Assembly: GCF_000190755.2 (NCBI RefSeq) | Contig: NZ_JH109154.1 | Coordinates: 62,001-126,000 of the forward strand | Reading direction: 5' to 3' | Length of the DNA stretch: 64,000 nucleotides | Origin: Methylobacter tundripaludum SV96 | Lineage (GTDB): Bacteria; Pseudomonadota; Gammaproteobacteria; Methylococcales; Methylomonadaceae | Position numbers and translations under genes: made by a program | Notes under the pieces: generated by a model | The model's input: only the letters and a program-made list of their open reading frames with translations | Told to the model about the DNA's origin: nothing | Database searches by the model: none | Part shown: positions 20,286-29,900 of the stretch, in pieces | How positions within the stretch are numbered: position 1 is the stretch's first letter | Layout of the letters: every line of letters starts with the position of its first letter

Positions 20286-21333
20286 TATCATGGGCTGGGA
20301 CATAGGCGGCGCTCATGTCAAAGCGGCGGCAATCAATAGCGCCGGTGAGATCATCGCCGTTTATCAGCAACCGTGTCCGTTATGGAAGGGACTGGACCAA
20401 CTGCAACAGGCTGTAACCGCTATTATGCAGCAGCTACCCGACTCAAACCTTTGTCATGCTACAACCATGACTGGTGAGCTGGTTGATTTGTTTGATAATC
20501 GGGATGATGGCGTCAAGCAAATCATTCAAACCATGACCGATCTGTTGCCGGGATCGGAAATACTGGTTTTTGCGGGTCAGGAAGGCTTCCTGAAATCCAC
20601 GCAGGTTGAAGTCAGTCATTATGCGTCCATCGCTTCCGCCAACTGGCTGGCGAGTGCCTCATTTGCCGCGCAAAAGCTGGGCAACGGGCTTTTTGTCGAT
20701 AGCGGCAGCACTACTACGGATATACTCTTGCTCAATGACGGGCAAGTGCTGGCGGAAGGCTACACCGATTACCAGCGTTTAATATCTCAAGAGTTGATTT
20801 ATACCGGTATCGTCAGAACCGCCGTGATGGCCGTTACGCAAACAGCATTGGATCAAGGCAAAAAAATAGGCCTGATGGCCGAGTATTTCGCCACCATGGC
20901 CGATGTCTATCGGGTCACCGGCGAACTCAATGAGATACATGACCAAACCGATACGGCGGATGGCGCGGAAAAAACAGTTCTCGCCAGCGCCAGACGGTTA
21001 TCGCGGATGATAGGTTGCGATTTTTATCCCGAGGAACTACTGCGCTGGCAACAATTTGCCGAAAACATCCGTGGCCAGCAAATACAGCAAATACAACGCG
21101 GCTGCGAAACCCGGTTATCCCAACATGAGCTTTTGCAAGACAGCCCACTGATCGGCGCCGGAGTAGGGCGATTTCTGGTTGAACAGGTTGCATTGAACTT
21201 AGAGCGTCCTTACCTGGATTTTTCCGATTTATTTCCGGTAGCCGCAATTCAGTCAGGCATGACTACAGCGGATTGCGCTCCTGCCGCTGCTGTAGCTTAT
21301 TTAGCCGCAAAAATGAATTCCAAAGGCGGTTAA
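20275..21333 (+). CDS. H4MPT-linked C1-pathway protein, hydantoinase/oxoprolinase-like (MfnF-like)
   Basis: A 352-aa actin-like ATPase-fold protein of the family named as a putative H4MPT-linked C1 transfer pathway protein, related to archaeal MfnF of methanofuran synthesis. MGWDIGGAHVKAA is the phosphate-1 motif, FVDSGSTTTDILLLNDG is the second nucleotide motif, and DSPLIGAGVGRFL is a third glycine-rich block. ATG 20275 has CAGGAA four bases upstream and overlaps the previous stop; a longer frame from 20209 is rejected. Immediately downstream of the MfnD-like ligase, it supports a methylofuran sub-operon. Activity itself is inferred. Confidence 0.9.
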   Translation: MQANIMGWDIGGAHVKAAAINSAGEIIAVYQQPCPLWKGLDQLQQAVTAIMQQLPDSNLCHATTMTGELVDLFDNRDDGVKQIIQTMTDLLPGSEILVFAGQEGFLKSTQVEVSHYASIASANWLASASFAAQKLGNGLFVDSGSTTTDILLLNDGQVLAEGYTDYQRLISQELIYTGIVRTAVMAVTQTALDQGKKIGLMAEYFATMADVYRVTGELNEIHDQTDTADGAEKTVLASARRLSRMIGCDFYPEELLRWQQFAENIRGQQIQQIQRGCETRLSQHELLQDSPLIGAGVGRFLVEQVALNLERPYLDFSDLFPVAAIQSGMTTADCAPAAAVAYLAAKMNSKGG

Positions 21334-21422
21334 AAAATTTACTTAGCAATATCGATTCGATACTTAATTAATTGTGATAAAATAGCCTTTTTTGTCAACA
21401 TTAATAAATGTTTACAGGCTCT

Positions 21423-21977
21423 ATGGAAAAAGTTGATGTATTTGATCTGATCGAGCGGATGTCAGCGCTGATCCGGTCTGAAGAACGTAAAAAATGTACT
21501 GAACTAGGCTTGCAACCGGTCCATTTGCAGGTCATGGACTATTTGTCTCGCTGCAACCGTTATAGCGACACTCCGGCAGCGCTTACCAATTATTTGGGCA
21601 TGACCCGTGGTACCGTATCCCAAACTTTACAGTTGCTGGAAAAAAAGGGCTACATTAAAAAAACAGCTGATGTAAATGACCGGCGCATGGTGCATCTTAG
21701 CCTTTTGACGGAAGGCGATACCATCTTGAATAAAGCTCGTCCGGAAGATTTATACAGTCAAGCCTCGGCAATCTTTAACGAAAATGAAAGCCAGGAAAAC
21801 GTTTTTGTTAACGCACTGACCGCACTGCAAAAAGCCAACAAATCCCAATCATTCGGGCTTTGTAAAACGTGCAAATATTTCACCAGAACGTCGGATGGTT
21901 TTTTTTGCGGCTTGACCAAAGAACAGCTTAGCCAAAGCGATAGTGAGAAAATATGCCAGGAGCATACCGTTTGTTGA
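21423..21977 (+). CDS. MarR-family regulator with Cys-rich C-terminus
   Basis: A 184-aa regulator from ATG 21423 (AGG site six bases upstream); ATG 21408 is an alternative. A winged-helix domain (QPVHLQVMDYLSRC, then MTRGTVSQTLQLLEKKGYIKK and the wing DVNDRRMVHLSLLTEGD) gives the MarR assignment. The last ~40 residues hold CKTCKYFTR, FFCGLTKEQ and KICQEHTVC, five cysteines and a histidine arranged as a likely metal or Fe-S site. It lies just after the C1 cluster and could regulate it, but no operator was identified. Target and ligand unknown. Confidence 0.87.
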   Translation: MEKVDVFDLIERMSALIRSEERKKCTELGLQPVHLQVMDYLSRCNRYSDTPAALTNYLGMTRGTVSQTLQLLEKKGYIKKTADVNDRRMVHLSLLTEGDTILNKARPEDLYSQASAIFNENESQENVFVNALTALQKANKSQSFGLCKTCKYFTRTSDGFFCGLTKEQLSQSDSEKICQEHTVC

Positions 21978-22136
21978 TGGTTGTATCCATTGCCTGCGTG
22001 GATGTGGCTGAGCAACGGCATAAAAAATGAAGAGCAAAAAAATCTCAAGAATCTGTGTACTAGACACATGATTGACTGAATTTTTTTCAGGAAACTGCTA
22101 GGCTTACAGGGTTGCCTTAATTTTTCAGAGAATAAC

Positions 22137-23246
22137 GTGGAAGAAGATTTAACCACTGATTTAGTCGCGTTACAAAGCCATTTAGAAACCCTGTTTAAGC
22201 GTGTTCAGCAAAACAGCGCTACTTTACAGAAGTTTCGGGCGTTCGAAATAAGATTACTCAAGCTCAATTCCTTACCGGATACCATCGACCACCTGCTTGA
22301 AGAAGCTAAAAACTATTTTGATCTTGATATGATCAGCTTGTGCCTGATCGACGAAACAGGTGAAATAGCAAAAACGCTTATTGATAATGGTTACCCGTGC
22401 AACTCAAAAAACGGCTTAATGCTGCTGGATAGTGATACGTCTATAAAATCAACCGCCATTCAACCCTATATTGGCGTTTATGAAAATAGCCAATGCTCTG
22501 ACTTTTTCCCGCATATTGAAAAACAACCCGCCAGCGTTGCCATTACACCCTTAACTCGCCGGAGTAAATACCTGGGGACTTTAAATCTCGGCAGCTATCA
22601 GCTGGATAGATTCGCCGATAATATGGCTACGGATTTCATTGAACACCTCAGTTCTGTCATTAGCGTGTGCCTGGAAAATAATCTTCACGTCGAAGAGATA
22701 AAACGAATCAGTTATATCGACGTATTAACCGGGGTTAACAATAGACGGTTTTTGGAACAGCGCATCGGCGAAGAATTAAAGCGCAGTCAACGCAATGCAG
22801 AGCCGTTATCTTGCCAGTTTTTTGATATAGATTTCTTCAAGCCAGTCAATGATAAGCATGGTCATCAAGGTGGTGACCTGGTTTTGTCTCTGGTAGCCGC
22901 CACCATAAAACACCAATTAAGAGACAATGACGTGTTTGTCCGTTACGGCGGAGAAGAGTTTGTCGCGTTATTGTCGAATACCGATGAGGCCAAGGCCCTG
23001 GAAACTGCCGAACGGGTACGCAAAGCGATTCAGACGCTGGTGATTGCAGTTAATGATATTTCCGTTTCGGTTACCGTTTCTATCGGCGTGTCAACTTACG
23101 TGCCGGACGGTACATCTATTTCAATAGACGGTGAAATCGCTACCCGCTTGGTTAAATCGGCCGATTCCGCCTTGTACAGAGCCAAACATAATGGCCGGAA
23201 TCGTGTGGAAAATGGTGGGATTGTTACAGATAAACAAGTGTTATAA
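22137..23246 (+). CDS. Diguanylate cyclase with N-terminal DUF484/GAF-like domain
   Basis: A 369-aa cytoplasmic protein. Residues about 10-185 form a DUF484/GAF-like sensory domain (coiled coil LETLFKRVQQNSATLQKFR, then a GAF-like fold). The C-terminal GGDEF domain has DVLTGVNNRRFLEQ, the metal-binding FFDIDFFKPVNDKHGH and the active-site G271-G-E-E-F275. RDND (262-265), five residues before GGEEF, is an intact inhibitory c-di-GMP site. GTG 22137 is the start. No EAL domain. The ligand sensed is unknown. No operon partner. Confidence 0.9.
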   Translation: MEEDLTTDLVALQSHLETLFKRVQQNSATLQKFRAFEIRLLKLNSLPDTIDHLLEEAKNYFDLDMISLCLIDETGEIAKTLIDNGYPCNSKNGLMLLDSDTSIKSTAIQPYIGVYENSQCSDFFPHIEKQPASVAITPLTRRSKYLGTLNLGSYQLDRFADNMATDFIEHLSSVISVCLENNLHVEEIKRISYIDVLTGVNNRRFLEQRIGEELKRSQRNAEPLSCQFFDIDFFKPVNDKHGHQGGDLVLSLVAATIKHQLRDNDVFVRYGGEEFVALLSNTDEAKALETAERVRKAIQTLVIAVNDISVSVTVSIGVSTYVPDGTSISIDGEIATRLVKSADSALYRAKHNGRNRVENGGIVTDKQVL

Positions 23247-23257
23247 ATAAACGACTA

Positions 23258-23362
23258 ACCACGAAGACACGAAGACCACGAAGTTATTACATCGATTTTT
23301 CTTCGTGGTCTTCGTGGTCTTCGTGGTCTTCGTGGTCTTCGTGGTCTTCGTGTCTTCGTGGT
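23258..23362. repeat. CACGAAG-family palindromic repeat with 9-bp tandem expansion, copy 2
   Basis: The left arm starts ACCACGAAGACACGAAG at 23258. The right arm begins with five perfect tandem copies of CTTCGTGGT (23301-23345), then CTTCGTGT, then CTTCGTGGT. It fills the gap between the convergent GGDEF and pntB stops, where the hairpin could also act as a terminator. Confidence 0.9.
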
Positions 23363-23368
23363 GAATGC

Positions 23369-24763
23369 TTACCCCTTCAGCGCTTTCAATACCGCCTGCA
23401 TAGTCGCATTGGCATCGCCAAACAACATGCGGGTGTTTTCCAGAACGAATAGCGGATTACCCACACCGGCATAGCCTGACGCCATGCTGCGTTTAAGCAC
23501 GACGGTGGTTTCACCTTTCCAGCATTCCAGCACCGGCATACCGGCAATCGGGCTGTTTGGATCATCCAGCGCTGACGGATTGACAATGTCATTGGCGCCG
23601 ATCACGATGGATACGTCAACATGCGCCCAATCTTCATTGACTTCGTCCATTTCATAAACGATGTCGTAAGGTACTTTGGCTTCGGCTAACAGCACGTTCA
23701 TGTGACCGGGCATTCGTCCTGCAACCGGATGGATGCCGAAACCCACTTTCTTACCTTTATCGCGCAACAGTTTGGTAATTTCATTAACGGTGTGCTGAGC
23801 TTGCGCAACCGCCATACCGTATCCTGGAATGATCATGATGTTTTTTGCATCCAGCAATAATTGTGCGGTTTCTTCAGCGCTGATCGGTGTAACTTCACCT
23901 TCAACGACTGCGGCTTCGCCACCTGAACCGGTGCCGAAACCACCGGCAATAACGCTGATAAAGTTGCGATTCATCGCGCGGCACATGATGTAACTCAAGA
24001 TTGCGCCGCTGCTGCCGACCAATGCGCCGGTCACAATCAACAGATCGTTGCTTAACATAAAACCGGTTGCCGCCGCCGCCCAGCCTGAATAGCTGTTGAG
24101 CATGGACACCACCACCGGCATATCAGCGCCGCCGATAGCCATAACCATGTGTATGCCGAACACCAGCGCAATCCCCGTCATAATCCATAAAGGTAAAGAA
24201 CCGCCGCCGTTTTCCGTTTGTTGTAAAAACATCCAGCCCAGAACGATGGCTGCAACCAGTAAGCACAGGTTTAACCAATGACGACCCGGCAATAACAGCG
24301 GTTTGCCGCTGATACGTTCGCTGAGTTTGCAAAAAGCAATCACCGAACCTGAAAAAGTCACAGCCCCGATAAGAATACCGATGTAAATTTCTATTTCATG
24401 GATGTTTTTTTCTACACCGACCAGGCTGATAGAGCTGTCCATAAAATTGGCATAACCCACCAACACGGCAGCCATACCCACCAAGCTGTGCATGATGGCG
24501 ACCAGTTCCGGCATTTGCGTCATTTCGACTTTTAATGCGGCTCTAGCGCCAATAGCGCCGCCGATCAGCAAGGCAACCATTAAAATAGCGTACGAGGTAA
24601 CCGATGCGCTTAATGCCGTAGCGATGATGGCAATCGCCATGCCCAACATGCCGTAATAATTGCCCTTGCGGGCGGTTTCCTGGTTGCTTAACCCACTCAG
24701 GCTAAAAATGAACAGAATGGTGGCGACGATGTAAGACATCGTGACTAAACTATGGGACATCAT
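23369..24763 (-). CDS. pntB: NAD(P) transhydrogenase subunit beta
   Basis: Beta subunit of the proton-translocating transhydrogenase, which makes NADPH from NADH at the cost of the proton gradient; inner membrane. The 464-aa product begins with about nine membrane helices, and the C-terminal NADP(H)-binding domain shows [50 protein letters not shown] and [18 protein letters not shown], all diagnostic. It follows pntA by ten bases. In an organism oxidising formaldehyde this would balance NADH and NADPH. Confidence 0.97.
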   Translation of the reverse strand: MMSHSLVTMSYIVATILFIFSLSGLSNQETARKGNYYGMLGMAIAIIATALSASVTSYAILMVALLIGGAIGARAALKVEMTQMPELVAIMHSLVGMAAVLVGYANFMDSSISLVGVEKNIHEIEIYIGILIGAVTFSGSVIAFCKLSERISGKPLLLPGRHWLNLCLLVAAIVLGWMFLQQTENGGGSLPLWIMTGIALVFGIHMVMAIGGADMPVVVSMLNSYSGWAAAATGFMLSNDLLIVTGALVGSSGAILSYIMCRAMNRNFISVIAGGFGTGSGGEAAVVEGEVTPISAEETAQLLLDAKNIMIIPGYGMAVAQAQHTVNEITKLLRDKGKKVGFGIHPVAGRMPGHMNVLLAEAKVPYDIVYEMDEVNEDWAHVDVSIVIGANDIVNPSALDDPNSPIAGMPVLECWKGETTVVLKRSMASGYAGVGNPLFVLENTRMLFGDANATMQAVLKALKG

Positions 24764-24773
24764 ATTCTCCTTG

Positions 24774-26327
24774 TTATTTTCTGAACATTTCTAACATACG
24801 GCGAGTGACTAAAAAGCCACCGGCAATATTGATAGATGCAATGAGTATCGCCAATCCGGCAAGGATGCTGATATTCTGGTCCTGAGCGGAAACCTGTACC
24901 AGAGCGCCGATCACAATAATGCCGCTGATGGCGTTGGTTACACTCATAAGCGGGGTATGCAGCGATGCCGAGACATTCCATATCACCTGATAACCGATGA
25001 AACACGCCAGCACAAACACGGTAAAGTGCGTCATGAACGAAGCAGGAGCGACCGACCCGATGCCGAACAGAACCAATCCGGCGATAACTAACGGCATAAA
25101 CTGCTTAATCACGCTTGGTTTTTGCTGTTCTTGTGCCGCTGAATAAGCGGGTGCTTCGGTTTGCGGGGCAGGGGCTGCGGAGAGCTTGGGCGGTGGCGGC
25201 GGCCAAGTGATCTTGCCTTCCTTAATGACCGTGGTGCCGCGTATCACCTCGTCGTCCATATTGACGTTGATCGTGCCGTTCTTTTCGGGGCAAAGTTCGG
25301 TCAATAAATGCCTGAGATTGGTCGCATAAAGCTGGCTCGATTGGTTCGCCAAACGACTGGGTAAATTGCTGTAACCGATAATAGTTACGTCGTGTTTTAC
25401 CACCACCTGGTCTTTCTCGGTCAAGGCGCAGTTGCCGCCTTGTTCGGCAGCCAGGTCGACAATAATACTGCCCGGTTTCATAGATTTGACCATGCCTTCC
25501 GTAATCAGCTTGGGTGCCGGTTTGCCGGGAATCAGCGCCGTGGTGATGATGATGTCCACTTCCATCGCCTGTCTGGCGAACAAGGCCATTTCAGCTTCGA
25601 TGAATTCCTTGGACATGGTTTTGGCGTAACCGCCGGTGCCGGAGCCTTCTTCTTTAAAGTCCAGCATCAAAAACTCGGCATCCATGCTTTCAATTTGTTC
25701 TTTAACTTCGGGGCGGGTGTCGAAAGCCCTGACGATAGCGCCCATGCTCTTTGCCGTACCGATGGCGGCAAGACCGGCAACACCGGCACCGATAACCAAC
25801 ACCTTAGCCGGTGGAATTTTACCGGCGGCGGTAATCTGTCCGGTAAAAAACCGGCCGAAATGTTGCGCGGCTTCAATAACGGCGCGATAACCGGCAATAT
25901 TGGCCATAGAACTGAGCGCATCGAGTTTTTGCGCCCTGGACATGCGCGGCACGCTATCCATAGCCAGAACCGTGGCATTTTTGGCCGCCAGTTTCTGCAT
26001 TAATTCTTCATTTTGCGCAGGCCAGATAAAACTGATTAAACGGCCGCCTTCGGACAACATGTCAATTTCGTCCAGCGCCAACTCGGGATGCTGCTCTGGG
26101 GCGCGAACTTTCATGACAATGTCCGCTGATTTCCACAGCGTCTTGGCATTGTCAACGATTTCAACGCCCACTTCTTTGTAGGCTTCATCGGAAATATTCG
26201 CGGCAAGCCCCGCGCCGCTTTCGACCAGGACGGAAAAACCCAGTTTTATAATTTGTTCTGCGGCCTCAGGCGTAGTGGCCACACGTTTTTCACCTGGGTG
26301 GATCTCTTTAGGTATACCAATCTTCAT
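24774..26327 (-). CDS. pntA: NAD(P) transhydrogenase subunit alpha
   Basis: Alpha subunit with the NAD(H)-binding domain (517 aa). The N-terminus [26 protein letters not shown], the dinucleotide fold [22 protein letters not shown] followed by [16 protein letters not shown], and PGKPAPKLI are clear. A Pro/Ala-rich linker ([15 protein letters not shown]) joins it to a C-terminal membrane domain of about four helices, so it is the fused E. coli-like type and not the split alpha1/alpha2 form. A GGAGACTGT ribosome site precedes ATG 26327. Transcribed with pntB. Confidence 0.97.
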   Translation of the reverse strand: MKIGIPKEIHPGEKRVATTPEAAEQIIKLGFSVLVESGAGLAANISDEAYKEVGVEIVDNAKTLWKSADIVMKVRAPEQHPELALDEIDMLSEGGRLISFIWPAQNEELMQKLAAKNATVLAMDSVPRMSRAQKLDALSSMANIAGYRAVIEAAQHFGRFFTGQITAAGKIPPAKVLVIGAGVAGLAAIGTAKSMGAIVRAFDTRPEVKEQIESMDAEFLMLDFKEEGSGTGGYAKTMSKEFIEAEMALFARQAMEVDIIITTALIPGKPAPKLITEGMVKSMKPGSIIVDLAAEQGGNCALTEKDQVVVKHDVTIIGYSNLPSRLANQSSQLYATNLRHLLTELCPEKNGTINVNMDDEVIRGTTVIKEGKITWPPPPPKLSAAPAPQTEAPAYSAAQEQQKPSVIKQFMPLVIAGLVLFGIGSVAPASFMTHFTVFVLACFIGYQVIWNVSASLHTPLMSVTNAISGIIVIGALVQVSAQDQNISILAGLAILIASINIAGGFLVTRRMLEMFRK

Positions 26328-26941
26328 ACAGTCTCCAATGCGAGTAGTTTAGAGCATAGTGAGCAAGGGCTTTAACATCTGGTCAAAACCTCAGCGTGGA
26401 GAATAGGAGATTAAGCTATGTTTTTCAATAAAAAACATAATACGGGTGAGTGAATGTTGGTTTTTCAAGGGGTAGATGCTTTTTTATCTGTATGAAAGCC
26501 GCTACATCCAATTTGGATCATTGATAGCGCTAGGTTTACAAAAAATCAGTTTAAGCTTACAGAAAAATCAGCTTTGGCCGATATACAGCTGCAATTTTAT
26601 GGCCGACGATGACACCATCGCTTAACCCCCTCAATCATACCGGACTTTCTTGTCCGACATCCTGCGGTTGAGTGCATGTCATGGGTGCTCGGAGCATGAC
26701 CGCAATTGATGATGAGGGGGCGATGTACTTTGGGTATTCTTAAATTAAAGAACCGATAGGATTATCGTAGGAAAGCCTAAAACCTAGCATTGCTAGAACA
26801 TACTTTTAGCTGTTTTTATAAAATTGATAATTTATAAGAATGGCATGACATTTTTTATAGGTGATGATTTTATGATTGATGATGTTCTTTTCTTGTTATC
26901 TGATATGTCATGCGTTTACGCGGTAACAGGTGATTTTTCCC
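26328..26941. other. 600-bp intergenic region between pntA and the RHS gene
   Basis: Divergent promoters must lie here. Visible structures are a 9-bp AT hairpin (TATGTTTTT at 26417-26425 with AAAAACATA at 26431-26439) and the folded element at 26607-26725. No ORF of substance. Confidence 0.6.
26607..26725. other. Candidate structured RNA or palindromic element
   Basis: The pairing is explicit. The outer stem CCCCCTCA-A-TCAT (26626-26638) pairs with ATGATGAGGGGG (26709-26720), 12 bp with one bulge. It encloses hairpin 26641-26656 (CGGAC/GTCCG) and hairpin 26663-26704 (TGCGGT/ACCGCA), a three-way junction. CATCG (26616-26620) can pair either with CGATG 26607-26611 or with CGATG 26721-26725, so two exclusive folds exist. 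No known RNA family was recognised. Confidence 0.45.
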
Positions 26942-29900
26942 ATGCGTAAAATCTTATACTTATTACTGATATTGTCGTCAAACATTGCGAATGCAGGCGC
27001 TTTTCCGGCGGCTAACACTGGTCCAGCGCTCACTTTAACGGCCGAGTCGCAATGCACACAATCAGGGTTGTCAGCGTTATACGGGACGGCTTATACCTAT
27101 GGAATTGCGGGGTATAATCCATCGCAATGGAGCGGTCTAAAATGCAAGGCATTTTTAAACGGCGTTTGGACTCTCACAGTTTTTTTATTTCCTTATCAAT
27201 ATTGTCCCGCTGGTGGTTCTTATTACATTTATGAGGATATATGTGTTTATGCATCTGCATGTATAGCCCCCCAAAAAAGAAACGCAACAACCGGCATTTG
27301 TGAATTACCGTCTACCCCTGCCGTCATCCCCCTCAAAAACACCGGAAAGCCACCACTTTGTTCAAGCGGCGGCAACCCCATCAACATCGGCACCGGCAAC
27401 AAATACCAGCCTGAAACTGATTATCAGGGCGCTGGCGACTTCCCCCTGGTTTTCGAGCGCACCTACAACAGCGATGCCTCAACCGTTAGCGAACGCCTCG
27501 GAACCGGCAGCGGCTGGCGGCATAGCTACGAGCGCTCGATTACCAGCGCCGCCAACAGCAGCCTGGCGACCGCCTACCGCGCCGACGGCAGCGCTTACGA
27601 TTTTACCTTAACCGGCAATAGCTGGTCGTCGCCTGCCGATGTCAACCTGAAACTCAGCCGCAGCGCCTCACCCGATACCTGGCTGTTAACCACCGAAGAC
27701 GGCAGCGTCGAAACCTATAACGCCACCGGCCAACTGCAATCGATCAAAAGCCGCTCGGGCGCTAGCCAAACACTGACTTATGATGCCAATGGCCTGCTGA
27801 CCGCCGTCACCCATTCCAACGGACGCAGCCTGACCTTGAGCTACGACAGCAACCTTCGCGTTACCACCCTGCAAGATCCGGCAGACGGCCTTTATCGCTA
27901 CGGCTACAACAATGCCACCGGCAACCTTGAGACAGCGACTTACCCCGATCAAACCACACGCACCTACCTGTATAACGAATCCGCCAACGTCGGCGTCGAT
28001 ATGCCGCATGCCTTGACCGGTATCATCGACGAGAACAACCACCGCTTTGCAACCTTCCAATACGACAACCAAAAACGGGCCGTCTTGACCCAACACGCAG
28101 GCGGAGCCGAGCGCGTCAGCGTCGCCTACGGCAGCAATAGCAACGTCGTCACCGATGCGCTGGGCACCGCGCGTACCCACCGCTTTCAAACCCTGCAAGG
28201 CGTGGTCAAAAGCATCGGCAGCGACCAACCGGCGGGCGCAGGTTGCAGCGCCGCTGCCAGCGCCATCAGCTACGATGCCAACGGCAATACCGCCAGCCGC
28301 ACCGACTTCAACGGCAACCGAAGCTGCTATGCCTACGATCTGAGCCGCAACCTTGAAACCACCCGGATAGAAGGCCTAGCCCCCGGCTCAAGCTGCCCCG
28401 CCGATCTGGCGAGCTACACCCCCGCCAACAGCAGCGAACGCAAGACCAGCAGCCAATGGCATGCCAGTTACCGTCTGCCCAGCCAAATCGACCAAGCCGG
28501 GCAACGCACCACCTTCAGCTACGATGCCCAAGGCAACCTGCTGCAAAAGATCGTCAGCGCAGACGGCCAAACCAAAACCTGGACACTGACCTACAACACC
28601 AACGGCCAACCCTTAACCATCGACGGGCCGCGCAGCGACGTTAACGACGTCACACACTTTAGCTACGACGCCAAAGGCGACCTCAACACCGTTACCGATG
28701 CACTGGGCCATGTCACCACCATCACCAGTTATAACGCCAACGGCCAACCGTTAGCCCTTAAAGACCCCAACGGCCTAATCACCACCTTCCAATACGACCT
28801 GCGCGGAAAACCGGTTGCCTCAGGCGTCGGCACAGAAATCACCCGTTACAACTACGATGCCGCAGAGCAGCTGATCAACGTCACCTTGCCGGACGCCTCC
28901 ACCATTGCCTACAGCTACGACAACGCCCACCGGCTGGTGAGCATTGCCGATACACTGGGCAACCATATCGATTACACCCTGGATAAAATGGGCAACCGCC
29001 TCAGCAGCCAAGTCACCGATCCCGCCAACAACCTGACCCGTACCCGCGCCCAGGTTTTTGACAGCCTCAGCCGACTGGCGAAAACCATAGGCTCACAAAA
29101 CCAGACCGCCAACTACGGCTACGACGCCAACGGCAATGTCACCACCATCACCGACCCGCTGGGTAACAAAACAGCGTTCGCTTACGATCCGCTCAACCGC
29201 TTAATAAAAAGCATCGACCCCACCGGCAAAGTCACCCAAAGCAGCTACGACAGCCATGACCACCCGCTATCCATAACCGACCCCTTGGCGCACATCACCG
29301 ACTACAGCTATGACGGCTTCGGCAACCAGCTGAGCACCGACAGCCCCGATACCGGTCAAACGCAAGTCAGCTACGACGATGCCGGAAATCCCCAGAACAG
29401 AACCGATGCCCGGGGACAAACCGTCAACTACAGCTACGACGCCCTAAACCGCGTCAGCCAAGTCACTTATGCCGACAAACCGCCCATTACCTTTACTTAC
29501 GACCAGGGCAGCAACGGAACCGGCCACCTGACCCAGATGGTCGATGAGTCAGGCACCACCCGCTGGAGTTACAACCTACAGGGTAAAGTGACCAGCAAAA
29601 GCTTCAACACCGGTTCGCTGACCCTGGTAGCCAAATACGCCTACAACAGCAACGGCCAACTCACCGCGCTCACCTACCCATCCGGCAAAGTCGTACAGCT
29701 GACCTACAGCAACGGCCAAATAAGCGCAGTGGACGCCAACCGCTCATCGCTGCTCAGCAACATCCACTACCAACCCTTCGGCCCCGCCCAAGACTGGATG
29801 TTCGGCAACGGCGTCCAAACCAGCCGCAGCTTCGACCTGGATGGCCGCCTCATCGACTACGACCTGGGCGACCGGTCGCGGCAGTTGACCTACGATGCCG

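Noticed and set aside
23258-23362. CRISPR-like appearance of repeated units
   Set aside because: The units are contiguous 9-bp copies with no spacers, no leader and no cas genes.
26607-26725. Integron attC site
   Set aside because: No RYYYAAC/GTTRRRY core pair at the ends and no integrase or cassette genes nearby.
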